Of a DNA stretch of 64,000 nucleotides, positions 35,286 to 44,324 are shown in pieces. The stretch is taken from the NCBI GenBank assembly GCA_017464525.1, contig JAFTZM010000008.1:54109-118108 (forward strand), read 5' to 3'. Every line of letters starts with the position of its first letter. Position 1 is the first letter of the stretch. The translations under genes and the position numbers were made by a program. Below the pieces are notes generated by a model. It worked only from the letters and a program-made list of their open reading frames with translations. It was not told the DNA's origin and searched no databases. The DNA is from Clostridia bacterium (GTDB lineage: Bacteria; Bacillota; Clostridia; Oscillospirales; QAKW01).

Positions 35286-36122
35286 ATGAACGGTTATAAG
35301 CTGATTGCTTCCGATCTGGACGGCACCTTTCTGAACGGGGAGATGGAGATCACCCCGGAAAATACCCGGGCCATCGCCGCCCTGCGGGAGCGGGGAGTTG
35401 AATTTGTTCCCGCCTCCGGCCGTACCTTCGGGGAGATGGATCCCGAGCTGCGGGAGCACCCGGATCTGCGCTATTATATCTATTCCGACGGTGCGGTGGT
35501 CTTCGATAAGGAGACCGGCGAGATGGATACCGCCTGCATGGACTGTGAGCTGTGCAACCGGATCTTTGATATCCTGGAGGAATTTCAGGTATTCCTGGTT
35601 GCCCATTGCGGCGGAAATTCCTACATAGACGGAGAGAGAATGCAACCGTCGGTTCTGGAGCATCACCGCATCAGCCGGTATTACGGCATGATCCTGGCGG
35701 AACGGAACCGGGCTGTCACAGGCTTCCGGGAATTTTACCGCAGCCGGGAGGAGATCGAGCAGATCTTTGTTTTCTTCCACAGCGACGATGAGCTAGCGGA
35801 ATGCCGCCGGCGCCTTCTGCGCTTGGGAGAGGTGCAGGTGCTCTCCTCCGAGCCCGGCACCTTTGAGATCGTTTCCGCCTGCGCCGGAAAGGGCAACGGC
35901 CTTCTCCGCCTGGCAAAACGGCTGGGGATCGATCCCTCCCAAACGGTAGCGGTGGGAGACAGCTGTAACGATCTTTCCATGCTTCAGGCCGCAGGCCTTT
36001 CCCTTGCAGTTTCCAATGCATGGGAGGAGGTCAAGGCGGCGGCAGACCGGACGATCTGCTCCAACGATGAGCATATCGTGCCATACATTTTGGAACATAT
36101 TATGAAGGAGAACACAGTATGA
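35286..36122 (+). CDS. HAD-superfamily Cof-type phosphatase
   Basis: 278 residues from the ATG at 35286, three bases after the preceding stop; no clear ribosome site. A Cof/YidA-like haloacid dehalogenase hydrolase: motif I DLDGTFLNG with the nucleophilic Asp, motif II Ser in ASGR, motif III Lys in GKGNGLLRL, motif IV GDSCNDLSML. The cap domain lies between. Such enzymes remove phosphate from sugar phosphates, nucleotides or flavin precursors. It is the only non-EEP gene inside the array and overlaps the next EEP start, so it may act on a product of the EEP enzymes. That link is inference. Confidence 0.9.
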   Translation: MNGYKLIASDLDGTFLNGEMEITPENTRAIAALRERGVEFVPASGRTFGEMDPELREHPDLRYYIYSDGAVVFDKETGEMDTACMDCELCNRIFDILEEFQVFLVAHCGGNSYIDGERMQPSVLEHHRISRYYGMILAERNRAVTGFREFYRSREEIEQIFVFFHSDDELAECRRRLLRLGEVQVLSSEPGTFEIVSACAGKGNGLLRLAKRLGIDPSQTVAVGDSCNDLSMLQAAGLSLAVSNAWEEVKAAADRTICSNDEHIVPYILEHIMKENTV

Positions 36123-37456
36123 AAGTAGTATCTTTTAATATCCGCTGTGCCAACGATAAGGACGGCCACTCTGTTGCAGAGCGGGCGCCCCGGGTCAAGG
36201 CGCTGATCGAAAAGTACGATCCCGATCTCATCGGTTTCCAGGAGGTAGTGCCCCGCTGGATGGAGCACATCCCCGGCGATTACGGCGATACTTACGAGCT
36301 GTTCCATAAATACCGGGATGAGGTCACCGATATCGAGGGCTGCTCCATTCTTTGGAAAAAGGATAAATTTGAGTGCCTGGATAAGGGATATTTCTGGTAT
36401 TCCGATACCCCGGAGATCCCCTCCCGGGGTTGGTGCAGCTGGGGCCATTACCGCATTTGTATGTGGGTGAAGCTCCGGGATCTGACCAATGGGGCAGAGT
36501 TCCACTTCTTCAATACCCATTTCGGCTTCAGCGACCAATGCCATATCGATAGCGTTCGCCTGATCCGGGATCATATCCGGCATCTGGGCGCAAAGGCAGT
36601 GGTGCTGACCGGCGATTTCAATATGACCCAGAACGGCCCCGGCTATCGGGATATGACCCAGTTCCTGGTGGATGTGAATAAGGCCACCGCCAATGATATC
36701 AGCATCACCTGCCATGGCTATAACCCCGACCGTACTGGCATCCCCATCGACTTCTGCTTTGTTACTCCCAATACCATGCATCCTGTTTCCTACCATAAAA
36801 TGGATGAGCGGTTCGACGGGAAATTCCCCTCCGATCACTATGGTCTTTTCTGCGAGGTGGAGCCCCGCCAGAGCCTGCGGGTGGTGGGCATCAATGCCGC
36901 CGCTGCCGCCGAAGGGGATCATGAAGCGCGGATGCGCAGTATCCGCAACCGTGTGGTAAATTCCGGTGCCGATATCGCTGCTCTGCAGAATGAAGATGAA
37001 TCTTTGGTTGATAAGATGAGTCGCGCCCGGGGCTATGAGGGCGCTCAGTCGATCTATTGGAAAAAAGCAGTGTATGCTTTGGAGCAGGAACTGGAAGGCG
37101 CTGTGGTGCTGAAAAATGTCAAGACCGGCAAAAAGCTCTGCGTGGCCAACGGCGGCAAGGCCGCTCCGGGAATGCCCGCCATTGCAGCTGTGACCGATCA
37201 GCCCATAGGCGGGGACGGCTACCGGGCGCTCCGGGCGGAATATCAGGATGTCCGCCGGGTGATCGCGCCCCGGAATTATACGCCCACCTACCATGCCATG
37301 GGCGCCGATATGGCAGCTCCTGCCATCGAAAGTTATGTATTCTATCAGGGTGAGGAACTGATCCCCGTTTCCTATCAGGTAGAAGAATTGATCAGCCGCG
37401 GTGAATATCTTGCCGACCGCAGTGCTGTCGTTGCTGATTTTGTAGTAAAGATCTGA
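36119..37456 (+). CDS. Two-domain EEP protein, second domain strongly decayed
   Basis: 445 residues, cytosolic. Domain 1 (about 1-245) has VSFNIRCAND, GFQEVVP, FNTHFG, GDFNM, IDFCF and SDHYG. Domain 2 (about 246-445) is shortened and largely without catalytic residues: LQNE for QEV, no NTHxD, no GDFN, and ADRSA where SDH is expected. Residual similarity (YWKK, YHAMGADMAAPAIESYVF) shows that it came from an EEP copy. Compared with 33847-35283, decay has gone further. The ATG overlaps the HAD stop. Confidence 0.84.
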   Translation: MKVVSFNIRCANDKDGHSVAERAPRVKALIEKYDPDLIGFQEVVPRWMEHIPGDYGDTYELFHKYRDEVTDIEGCSILWKKDKFECLDKGYFWYSDTPEIPSRGWCSWGHYRICMWVKLRDLTNGAEFHFFNTHFGFSDQCHIDSVRLIRDHIRHLGAKAVVLTGDFNMTQNGPGYRDMTQFLVDVNKATANDISITCHGYNPDRTGIPIDFCFVTPNTMHPVSYHKMDERFDGKFPSDHYGLFCEVEPRQSLRVVGINAAAAAEGDHEARMRSIRNRVVNSGADIAALQNEDESLVDKMSRARGYEGAQSIYWKKAVYALEQELEGAVVLKNVKTGKKLCVANGGKAAPGMPAIAAVTDQPIGGDGYRALRAEYQDVRRVIAPRNYTPTYHAMGADMAAPAIESYVFYQGEELIPVSYQVEELISRGEYLADRSAVVADFVVKI

Positions 37457-37469
37457 GGAGGATAAGATC

Positions 37470-38972
37470 ATGATCAAAGTAATTACCTTTAACCTGCGCT
37501 GTGCCAATGACCCGGACGGCCACTCCATCGATGAGCGGGCTCCCCGCTTAAAGAAGGTGCTGGCTCCGCTGGATGCCGATCTCATCGGTTTTCAGGAAGT
37601 GGTTCCCCGCTGGATGGAGCATCTGGAGGAGGATTACGGTGCAGAATATGAGATCTTCAATAAGTACCGTGCCGCCCACAACAAAGAGGCGACCCCGATG
37701 ATGTGGAAGAAGAGCCGCTTTGAGTGCCTGGATAAGGGCTACTTCTGGCATTCCGATACCCCCGATATAGAATCCCAGGGCTGGGACAGCATCGGCTGCT
37801 ACCGCATCTGCCTTTGGGCAAAGCTGCGGGATAAGGTAGACGGCAGCGAGATCGTCTTTTTCAACACCCACTATGGCTTCGGCGATTACTGCCAGGTCAA
37901 TAGCGGCCGCCTGATCCTGGATCATATCAAGGCCATGAAGGCGGATGCCGCATTTGTAACTGCCGACTTTAATATGTACCCCGGCTCCGCCGGCTATAAG
38001 AAGCTGACCGAGGAACTGGTGGATTGCAATGCCGCTACCCTGAATTACGGTGGCTGCACCTACCATGGCTATCATCCTGAAAACCATGGGAACGGCCGCC
38101 CCATCGACTTCTGCTTTGCAACCCCCGATACTGTGACCCCCGTTGCCACCACCCTGCTGGATCAGGATTTCGACGGGAAGTATCCCTCCGATCATTTCGG
38201 CTTCCTTTATGAGCTGGAGATCCATCAGCGCCTGAAGCTGATGAGCTTCAATGTGCAGAACAACGGCGCTCCCAAGAGCCCCGAGGATCGGGCTCGGATG
38301 CTTCGCAGCATCATCCGTAAGTACAATGCTGATGTGGTGGGCCTGCAGGAGGTCACCCCCATCTTTGTGGAGAAGCTGGAAAAGATCGGCCGCTATGGCA
38401 TCTCCCTCAAGTATCGCCTGGAGGAGCAGAAGGAGGCCACTCCTGTCCTCTGGAACAAGGAAAAATTCGATCTGGTTCATGAGGAGTTCTTCTGGCTCAG
38501 CGAGACTCCCGATCAGCCGGGTAAGGGCTTCGGCGGCCACTATGTGCGGATCGCTACTTTGGTGGTGCTGCAGTATAAGAATTCCGATCGCCGGATCTGC
38601 TATGTAAATACCCATTTCGATTTCGGCGATGAAAATCATGTGGCCTCTGCCAAGCTCATCAAGGAGAAGGTGGCACCCTATGGCGATATGCCCATCTTTG
38701 TGACCGCCGATTTCAATATGCATATCGGCGGAGCCGGCTATAAGGCCATGCGGGAGAATTTCAAGGATGTCCGCTGGGAGGTTGCCCCCCGCGACTTCAC
38801 TCCCACCTATAACAGTTTGGGGCATGATATGTGTGCTCCCCAGATCATCGATTTTGTCTTTACCAACGGCGTAAAAGCCACTCCTAAGAGCTATAAGGTC
38901 ATCGACGAAATGCCCAAGGGCGAGTATGTTTCCGATCACAATGGTATCTTTACTACTTTTATTATCGACTAA
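37470..38972 (+). CDS. Two-domain EEP hydrolase, both domains intact
   Basis: 500 residues after GAGGAGG. Domain 1 (about 1-250): ITFNLRCAND, GFQEVVP, FNTHYG, ADFNM, IDFCF, SDHFG. Domain 2 (about 251-500): MSFNVQN, GLQEVTP, VNTHFD, ADFNM, IIDFVF, SDHNG. Both halves show the WKK/WNK and FWxSxTPD blocks. Only domain 2 keeps the Asp of NTHxD. Two potential active centres in one chain suggest either two substrates or an internal duplication frozen by use. Cytosolic. A terminator follows. Confidence 0.86.
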   Translation: MIKVITFNLRCANDPDGHSIDERAPRLKKVLAPLDADLIGFQEVVPRWMEHLEEDYGAEYEIFNKYRAAHNKEATPMMWKKSRFECLDKGYFWHSDTPDIESQGWDSIGCYRICLWAKLRDKVDGSEIVFFNTHYGFGDYCQVNSGRLILDHIKAMKADAAFVTADFNMYPGSAGYKKLTEELVDCNAATLNYGGCTYHGYHPENHGNGRPIDFCFATPDTVTPVATTLLDQDFDGKYPSDHFGFLYELEIHQRLKLMSFNVQNNGAPKSPEDRARMLRSIIRKYNADVVGLQEVTPIFVEKLEKIGRYGISLKYRLEEQKEATPVLWNKEKFDLVHEEFFWLSETPDQPGKGFGGHYVRIATLVVLQYKNSDRRICYVNTHFDFGDENHVASAKLIKEKVAPYGDMPIFVTADFNMHIGGAGYKAMRENFKDVRWEVAPRDFTPTYNSLGHDMCAPQIIDFVFTNGVKATPKSYKVIDEMPKGEYVSDHNGIFTTFIID

Positions 38973-38980
38973 ATAAGAAG

Positions 38981-39015
38981 GACCCGGGCCTGCATAGCGC
39001 AGGTCTGGGTCTCTT
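38981..39015 (+). terminator. Second terminator inside the EEP array
   Basis: GACCCGGGCCTGC / GCAGGTCTGGGTC with an ATA-centred loop, then TCTTT. The T-run is short. Confidence 0.8.
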
Positions 39016-39035
39016 TGCTTAAATGGAGGTATATC

Positions 39036-39803
39036 ATGCTGAAAGTCATTACGTTTAACATCCTTTGCGGGGTTCGCAACGAGACCCCCGACCATGAAAA
39101 TTCCAAGCAGAACCGTGCTCCCCGCCTGCAGGCGGTCATTCAGCCGCTGGATGCCGACCTGATCGGTCTTCAGGAGGCCCGCCCCGCCTGGATGCCTATG
39201 CTGGAGGAGGCCTACGGTAAGGACTACGAGATATTCTATAAGGAGCGCAAGGTGGATAATCCGGAATCCACTCCCATGATGTGGAAAAAGAGCCGCTTTG
39301 ATTGCCTGGAGAAAGGCTATTTCTGGCTTTCCGATACCCCCGACGTAGAAAGCGGCGGCTGGGATAACTACGGCTGCCACCGCATTGCGGTCTGGGCGAA
39401 GCTCCACGATAAGCAGGAGGACCGGGATATCGTCTTTATCAACACCCACTATGGCTTTGGTGATGAAAATCAGGTCAAGAGCAGTAAGCTGATCATGGAT
39501 CATATCAAGCTCTGGAAGCTGCCTGCCTTTGTTACCGCCGACTATAATATGTACCCCGCCAGCCCCGGTTACGAAAAACTGCAGGAAATGCTTACCAATA
39601 CTAACGAGGCCTTCGGCCACGATTCCCGCAACACCTTCCACGGCTTCCGCACCGAGCCCACCGGCTACGGCCCCATCGATTTCTGCTTCTATACCCCCGA
39701 GGACTTCGAAACCGTGGGCTACCGCCGGCTGGATCAGCTGGTGGACGGCAAATTCCCCTCCGACCACTTTGGAATCTATTCAGAAATGGAGTATAAATCA
39801 TGA
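39036..39803 (+). CDS. Single-domain EEP hydrolase
   Basis: 255 residues; GGAGG six bases upstream sets the ATG at 39036, and an in-frame ATG 21 bases earlier is rejected. Motifs: ITFNILCG, GLQEARP, INTHYG, ADYNM, IDFCF, SDHFG. It resembles the first domains of its two-domain neighbours (MMWKKSRFDCLEKGYFWLSDTPD), so it could be either an ancestor or a copy that lost its second half. Starts a new transcription block after a terminator. Cytosolic; substrate unknown. Confidence 0.86.
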   Translation: MLKVITFNILCGVRNETPDHENSKQNRAPRLQAVIQPLDADLIGLQEARPAWMPMLEEAYGKDYEIFYKERKVDNPESTPMMWKKSRFDCLEKGYFWLSDTPDVESGGWDNYGCHRIAVWAKLHDKQEDRDIVFINTHYGFGDENQVKSSKLIMDHIKLWKLPAFVTADYNMYPASPGYEKLQEMLTNTNEAFGHDSRNTFHGFRTEPTGYGPIDFCFYTPEDFETVGYRRLDQLVDGKFPSDHFGIYSEMEYKS

Positions 39804-41284
39804 TCAAAGTAGTATCTTTTAATATCCTTTGCGGCGGCAAGGATGATAACACCATCGCCCTGCGGGCACCCCGGCTGAAGGAAGTTCTGGCCAAGTACGA
39901 CCCCGACCTTGTCGGCTTTCAGGAGGCCACCCCCGTCTGGATGCCTTATCTGGAGGAGTATTACGGCGAGGAATATGAGATCTTCAATAAGCCCCGGAAG
40001 GTAACCAACCCCGAATCTACCCCCATGATGTGGAGAAAGTCCCGTTTTGAGTGTTTGGATAAGGGCTATTTCTGGTTCTCCGATATTCCTGACGTGGAAT
40101 ACGGTACCACTTGGGATACTTGGGGCTGTAACCGCATCTGTATGTGGGCAATACTGCGGGATAAGCAGAGCGGCGAGACCATCCATTTCTTCAATACCCA
40201 CTACGGCTTCGGCGACGATAACCAACTTAAGAGCGGTGACCTTATCCTCAAGCATATCGATGCCTTGAAAGCCGATCGGGTCGTCCTGACCGCCGACTTC
40301 AATATGCACCCCACCTCTCCCGGTTATAAGCAGATCACCGCCCGGCTGCGGGATGCCAATACCGAAAACCTGCCCCGCAACACCTTCCATGGCTTTGGCC
40401 CCTTCGAAGGGCACTGCCGTATCGATTTCTGCTTTGTTTCCCCCAACACGTTGGTACCTTCCAACTATAAAGTTATCGACGATCTGGTGGATGGAAAATA
40501 TCCCTCCGACCACTTCGGTGTTTATACCGAGCTGGAGGTGAAGGAGACCCTGCGGCTGGTGAGCTTTAATGTAAAGTGTAACGGTCATGAGCCCATTGAG
40601 CGTGCGCGCAGACTCCGTAAGCTGCTGCGGGATTACCAGGCCGATCTGGTAGGCCTGCAGGAGGTCACCCCTCCCTTCGAGGAGATTTTGGGCCGCGCCG
40701 ATGAATACGGAATGTTCCTGGTCTATCGGGGCGAAAACTCCAAGGAGGGCACCCCTATTCTTTGGAAAAAGGATCGCTTTGATGTAGTGCATCAGGAGTA
40801 TTTCTGGCTCAGCGAGACCCCCGATGTGGAAAGCAAGGGCTGGGGCGCTCATTACCTGCGCATCGCTAATCTGATGGTGCTGCAGTATAAGGGCAGCAAC
40901 CGCAAGATCTGCCTGCTCAACTCCCACTACGACGGCGGCGAGCCCGGCGTCAAGGCCATTGAATTCGTTAAGGAAAAACTGGCCCCCTACTTTGGCGAGA
41001 TGCCTGTCTTCCTGACCGGTGACTTCAATATGATGTGCAGCTCCGCCGGCTATAAGAAGATGATCGAGGACTATAAGGATGTTCGCTATGAGGTGGCTCC
41101 CTCCGACGGTACTCCCACCACCAACGGCTTCGATGTGCAGACGGATCCTCCCCGTATCATCGACTATGTATTCACCAACGGCGTGGGTTGCACCCCCAAG
41201 ACCTATAAAGTGATGACCGAGCGGCCCAAGGGTCAGTTTGTCTCCGACCATTACGGTCTGTTTACTACCTTTATTATTGAGTGA
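39800..41284 (+). CDS. Two-domain EEP hydrolase, both domains largely intact
   Basis: 494 residues; the ATG overlaps the previous stop. Domain 1 (about 1-250): VSFNILCG, GFQEATP, FNTHYG, ADFNM, IDFCF, SDHFG. Domain 2 (about 251-494): VSFNVKCN, GLQEVTP, NSHYD, GDFNM, IIDYVF, SDHYG. As in the gene at 37470, only the second half keeps the NxHxD Asp. No signal peptide. The shared pattern between the two genes points to duplication of a ready-made two-domain gene. Confidence 0.86.
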   Translation: MIKVVSFNILCGGKDDNTIALRAPRLKEVLAKYDPDLVGFQEATPVWMPYLEEYYGEEYEIFNKPRKVTNPESTPMMWRKSRFECLDKGYFWFSDIPDVEYGTTWDTWGCNRICMWAILRDKQSGETIHFFNTHYGFGDDNQLKSGDLILKHIDALKADRVVLTADFNMHPTSPGYKQITARLRDANTENLPRNTFHGFGPFEGHCRIDFCFVSPNTLVPSNYKVIDDLVDGKYPSDHFGVYTELEVKETLRLVSFNVKCNGHEPIERARRLRKLLRDYQADLVGLQEVTPPFEEILGRADEYGMFLVYRGENSKEGTPILWKKDRFDVVHQEYFWLSETPDVESKGWGAHYLRIANLMVLQYKGSNRKICLLNSHYDGGEPGVKAIEFVKEKLAPYFGEMPVFLTGDFNMMCSSAGYKKMIEDYKDVRYEVAPSDGTPTTNGFDVQTDPPRIIDYVFTNGVGCTPKTYKVMTERPKGQFVSDHYGLFTTFIIE

Positions 41285-41294
41285 GGAAAAGATC

Positions 41295-42053
41295 ATGAGA
41301 ATTATCAGCTACAATCTGCGGTATACCGACGATCCGGACGGCCACTCCATCGCCGAGCGCGCTCCCCGCATTTTGGACGTCATCAAGGATTACGATCCCG
41401 ATATTATGGGATTTCAGGAGGTGGTTCCCAAGTGGATGGAGGTGCTGAAGCCCCTGGATGAAAACTTCGATCATATCCTGATGTACCGTGCTCCCAAAAG
41501 CCTGGAGGGCACCCCCGTTTACTGGCGGAAGGATCGCTTTGATCTGGTGGATCATTGCCATTTCTGGCTTTCTCCCACCCCTGCTGTTTCCAGCAAGGGC
41601 TGGGGAGACGGCATGGGCTTGCCCCGGGTCTGCAGCTATGTGGCGTTGAAGTGCAAAAAGACCGGCAAGGTCATCCACTATTTTAATACCCACATGGACG
41701 GCGGCGAGTGGTGCTCCCGGGAGGCGGCGCAGGTCATTATCCGCCGGGCTCATGCGCTGGGGAAGGATGCCATCTCCTTCTGCACCGCCGATTTCAATTT
41801 CGCCCCCGATTCCGCCGGCTGGCATTCCATGCGCAGCTTCTTCCGGGATCTCCGCACCGATGTGGCGCCGGAGAACCACCAGGCCACCCTCAATTGTTAT
41901 GTGCCTCAGGGGGATAAGGATTGCTGGATCATCGACCATTGCTTCTATCGGGGCAAGGTAACTCCGAAGAACTATGAGGTCATCACCCGGCTGTACGACG
42001 GAAAGTTCCCCTCTGACCATTATGGGATCGTCTGTGATTTTGAGGTAGAATGA
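41295..42053 (+). CDS. Single-domain EEP hydrolase, compact type
   Basis: 252 residues from the ATG at 41295 (GAGGAAAAG upstream). Motifs: ISYNLRYTDD, GFQEVVP, FNTHMD, ADFNF, IIDHCF, SDHYG. It opens a run of five compact genes that share ADFNF/ADYNF in place of GDFNM and the SAGWHSMRSWF-type segment (here SAGWHSMRSFF) just after it. No signal peptide. Close spacing to the next gene (one base). Confidence 0.86.
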   Translation: MRIISYNLRYTDDPDGHSIAERAPRILDVIKDYDPDIMGFQEVVPKWMEVLKPLDENFDHILMYRAPKSLEGTPVYWRKDRFDLVDHCHFWLSPTPAVSSKGWGDGMGLPRVCSYVALKCKKTGKVIHYFNTHMDGGEWCSREAAQVIIRRAHALGKDAISFCTADFNFAPDSAGWHSMRSFFRDLRTDVAPENHQATLNCYVPQGDKDCWIIDHCFYRGKVTPKNYEVITRLYDGKFPSDHYGIVCDFEVE

Positions 42054-42054
42054 T

Positions 42055-42798
42055 ATGAAACTGAAAATTGTAGGCTTCAATGTGCAATGCGGCGGCAACC
42101 GGGAGGAGCGTGCACCCCGAGTCCTGGCCATCATCAAGGAAAAGGATCCCGATTTGATCGGCTTTCAGGAGATCACACCCAAGTGGATGGAGCTGCTGGC
42201 TTCTTTGGATAAGGAATACGGCCATATCCTCCAGTACCGCCATCCGGAGAGCCTGGAGGGCACCCCGCTTTATTGGAAAAAGAGCGTGTTTGAGCTGATG
42301 GAGGAAAAGCATTTCTGGCTTTCCGAGACCCCCAATAAGCCCTCCAAGGGCTGGAATTCCGATTATTACCGGGTCTGCAGTTATGCGGCGCTCCGGCATA
42401 AGGAGACCGGCAAGATCATCTATTTCTATAATACCCACTTCGATTGGGTGGGCTGCGGCCCCCGGGAGAGCGCTCAGCTGATCATCCGCCGGGCAGAGAG
42501 CCATGGGGATTCTCCGGTCTTCTGCACCGCCGATTATAACTTTGCTCCCGGCAGCGCCGGCTGGCATTCTATGCGGAGCTGGTTCCGGGATGTGCGGGAG
42601 GATGTGGCCCCCGATAATAAGCTGGCCACCATCCACAGCTACAAGAACCGGGGAGAATGCGAGTCCTGCATCATCGATTACTGCTTCTACCATGGCAAGG
42701 GCGTCAAGCCCACCGATTATGAGGTGGTCAACCGCAGCTTCGATGGGCAGTTTGCTTCCGACCACCATGCCATGTACTATGAATTTGAGGTAGAATAA
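42055..42798 (+). CDS. Single-domain EEP hydrolase, compact type
   Basis: 247 residues. Motifs: VGFNVQCGG, GFQEITP, YNTHFD, ADYNF, IIDYCF, SDHHA. The N-terminal loop after motif I is shorter than in the neighbours (GGNREERAPR without the DPxGHS insert). The block FDWVGCGPRESAQLIIRRAE is shared with the next two genes. Cytosolic. One base separates it from the next start, and TGAGGTAGAATAAT forms the weak ribosome site. Confidence 0.86.
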   Translation: MKLKIVGFNVQCGGNREERAPRVLAIIKEKDPDLIGFQEITPKWMELLASLDKEYGHILQYRHPESLEGTPLYWKKSVFELMEEKHFWLSETPNKPSKGWNSDYYRVCSYAALRHKETGKIIYFYNTHFDWVGCGPRESAQLIIRRAESHGDSPVFCTADYNFAPGSAGWHSMRSWFRDVREDVAPDNKLATIHSYKNRGECESCIIDYCFYHGKGVKPTDYEVVNRSFDGQFASDHHAMYYEFEVE

Positions 42799-42799
42799 T

Positions 42800-43561
42800 A
42801 TGAAACTGAAGATCATGACGCAGAATGTCCGTTGCGGCAACGACCCAAACGGGCACTCCGTTGCTGAGCGGGCGCCCCGGCTCTTTCAGCAGATCGCCGA
42901 ATGGCAGCCGGATCTCATGGGCTTTCAGGAGGCCACCCCTCAATGGGAGCAGGAGCTGGAGCCGCTGAAGGAGCAGTACGGAGTCATCTGGATGTACCGC
43001 CATCCCTGTGAGTCCCGGGAGGCTACCCCCATTTATTGGAAAAAGGATGTTTTTGAGCTGTTGGAGGAGGAGCACTTCTGGCTATCCGAGACCCCCATGG
43101 TGGCAACTCGGGGCTGGAATTCCGATCATTTCCGGGTGGCCAGCCATGCATCCCTTCGCCATAAGGAGACCGGCAAGGTCCTCCAACTTTATAATACCCA
43201 TTTCGATTGGGTGACCCCCGGCCCCCGGGAGAGCGCTCAGCTGATCATCCGCAAGGCAGAAAAATACGGGAATGCGCCGGTCTTTTGTATTGCAGATTTC
43301 AATTTTACCCCCGGCTCTCCTCCCTGGCATTCCATGCGCAGCTGGTTTTATGATGTCCGGGAGGAGATCGCCCCCGAAAATACCCAAGGCACCACCTGTA
43401 GCTATAAGCCGGCAGGTAGCCCCGGACAGGTCATCATCGACTATTGCTTTTACCATGGGGAGGGCGTGACCCCCACCAAATATGAAGTGTTAACAAAAGA
43501 TTATGAAGGAAAATTCGTCTCCGACCATTTCGGAGTATATTTTGAATTTGAGGTAAAGTAA
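42800..43561 (+). CDS. Single-domain EEP hydrolase, compact type
   Basis: 253 residues. Motifs: MTQNVRCGND (Gln instead of Phe/Tyr before the catalytic Asn), GFQEATP, YNTHFD, ADFNF, IIDYCF, SDHFG. The segments WKKDVFELLEEEHFWLSETP and GPRESAQLIIRKAE place it with the following gene as a close pair. No signal peptide. Substrate unknown. Confidence 0.86.
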   Translation: MKLKIMTQNVRCGNDPNGHSVAERAPRLFQQIAEWQPDLMGFQEATPQWEQELEPLKEQYGVIWMYRHPCESREATPIYWKKDVFELLEEEHFWLSETPMVATRGWNSDHFRVASHASLRHKETGKVLQLYNTHFDWVTPGPRESAQLIIRKAEKYGNAPVFCIADFNFTPGSPPWHSMRSWFYDVREEIAPENTQGTTCSYKPAGSPGQVIIDYCFYHGEGVTPTKYEVLTKDYEGKFVSDHFGVYFEFEVK

Positions 43562-43562
43562 A

Positions 43563-44324
43563 ATGAAACTTAAGATGATGAGCTTTAATGTGCGGTGCTG
43601 TAACGATCCCGATGGGCATTCCGTTGCCGAGCGGGCGCCGCGATGCCTGGAGATCATTCGGGATTATGACCCCGATCTCTTCGGCCTTCAGGAGGCCTCC
43701 TACCGCTGGGAGCCGTATCTGGAGCCGCTGAAGGAGCAATACGGGGTCATCTGGATGTATCGCCACGATGTCAGCCGGGAGGCGACTCCCATCTACTGGA
43801 AAAAGGATGCCTTTGAACTGGTAGAGGAGGAGCATTTCTGGCTCAGCGAGACACCCGCCCAGATGTCCAAGGGCTGGGGCGCCGATTATTACCGCATCTG
43901 CAGCCACGCCGCCCTGCGTCATAAGGAGAGCGGCAAACTGATCCAGTACTATAACACCCATTTCGATTGGGTGGGCTGCGGCCCTCGGGAGAGCGCCCAG
44001 CTGATCATCCGTAAGGCGGAAAAGCTGGGGAATGTGCCGGTGTTCTGCACCGCTGATTATAATTTCCATCCCGGCACCTCCGGCTGGCATTCCATGCGCA
44101 GCTGGTTTGCCGATGTTCGTGAGGAATTGGGCGCCCCGGCGATGAGTACCTGCCATGGCTATAAAAATATTGAACCGGGCAGCGGTCAACCCATCGACTA
44201 CTGTTTTTACCACGGCGATGGTGTGACCCCCACCAAATATGAGGTGGTCACCCGTACCTTCGACAATAAATTTCCGTCGGATCACTATCCTGTATATTTT
44301 GAATTTGAGGTGAATGAACAATGA
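43563..44324 (+). CDS. Single-domain EEP hydrolase, compact type
   Basis: 253 residues. Motifs: MSFNVRCCND, GLQEASY, YNTHFD, ADYNF, PIDYCF, SDHYP. Very close to the gene at 42800 (LKEQYGVIWMYRH and HFWLSETP in both). The stop overlaps the next start by four bases. Cytosolic. Confidence 0.86.
   Translation: MKLKMMSFNVRCCNDPDGHSVAERAPRCLEIIRDYDPDLFGLQEASYRWEPYLEPLKEQYGVIWMYRHDVSREATPIYWKKDAFELVEEEHFWLSETPAQMSKGWGADYYRICSHAALRHKESGKLIQYYNTHFDWVGCGPRESAQLIIRKAEKLGNVPVFCTADYNFHPGTSGWHSMRSWFADVREELGAPAMSTCHGYKNIEPGSGQPIDYCFYHGDGVTPTKYEVVTRTFDNKFPSDHYPVYFEFEVNEQ

Noticed and set aside
37548..39767. 739-codon open frame on the minus strand
   Set aside because: It lies opposite the EEP genes, crosses a terminator and has no ribosome site or recognisable motif. 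It is a by-product of strong codon bias on the coding strand.
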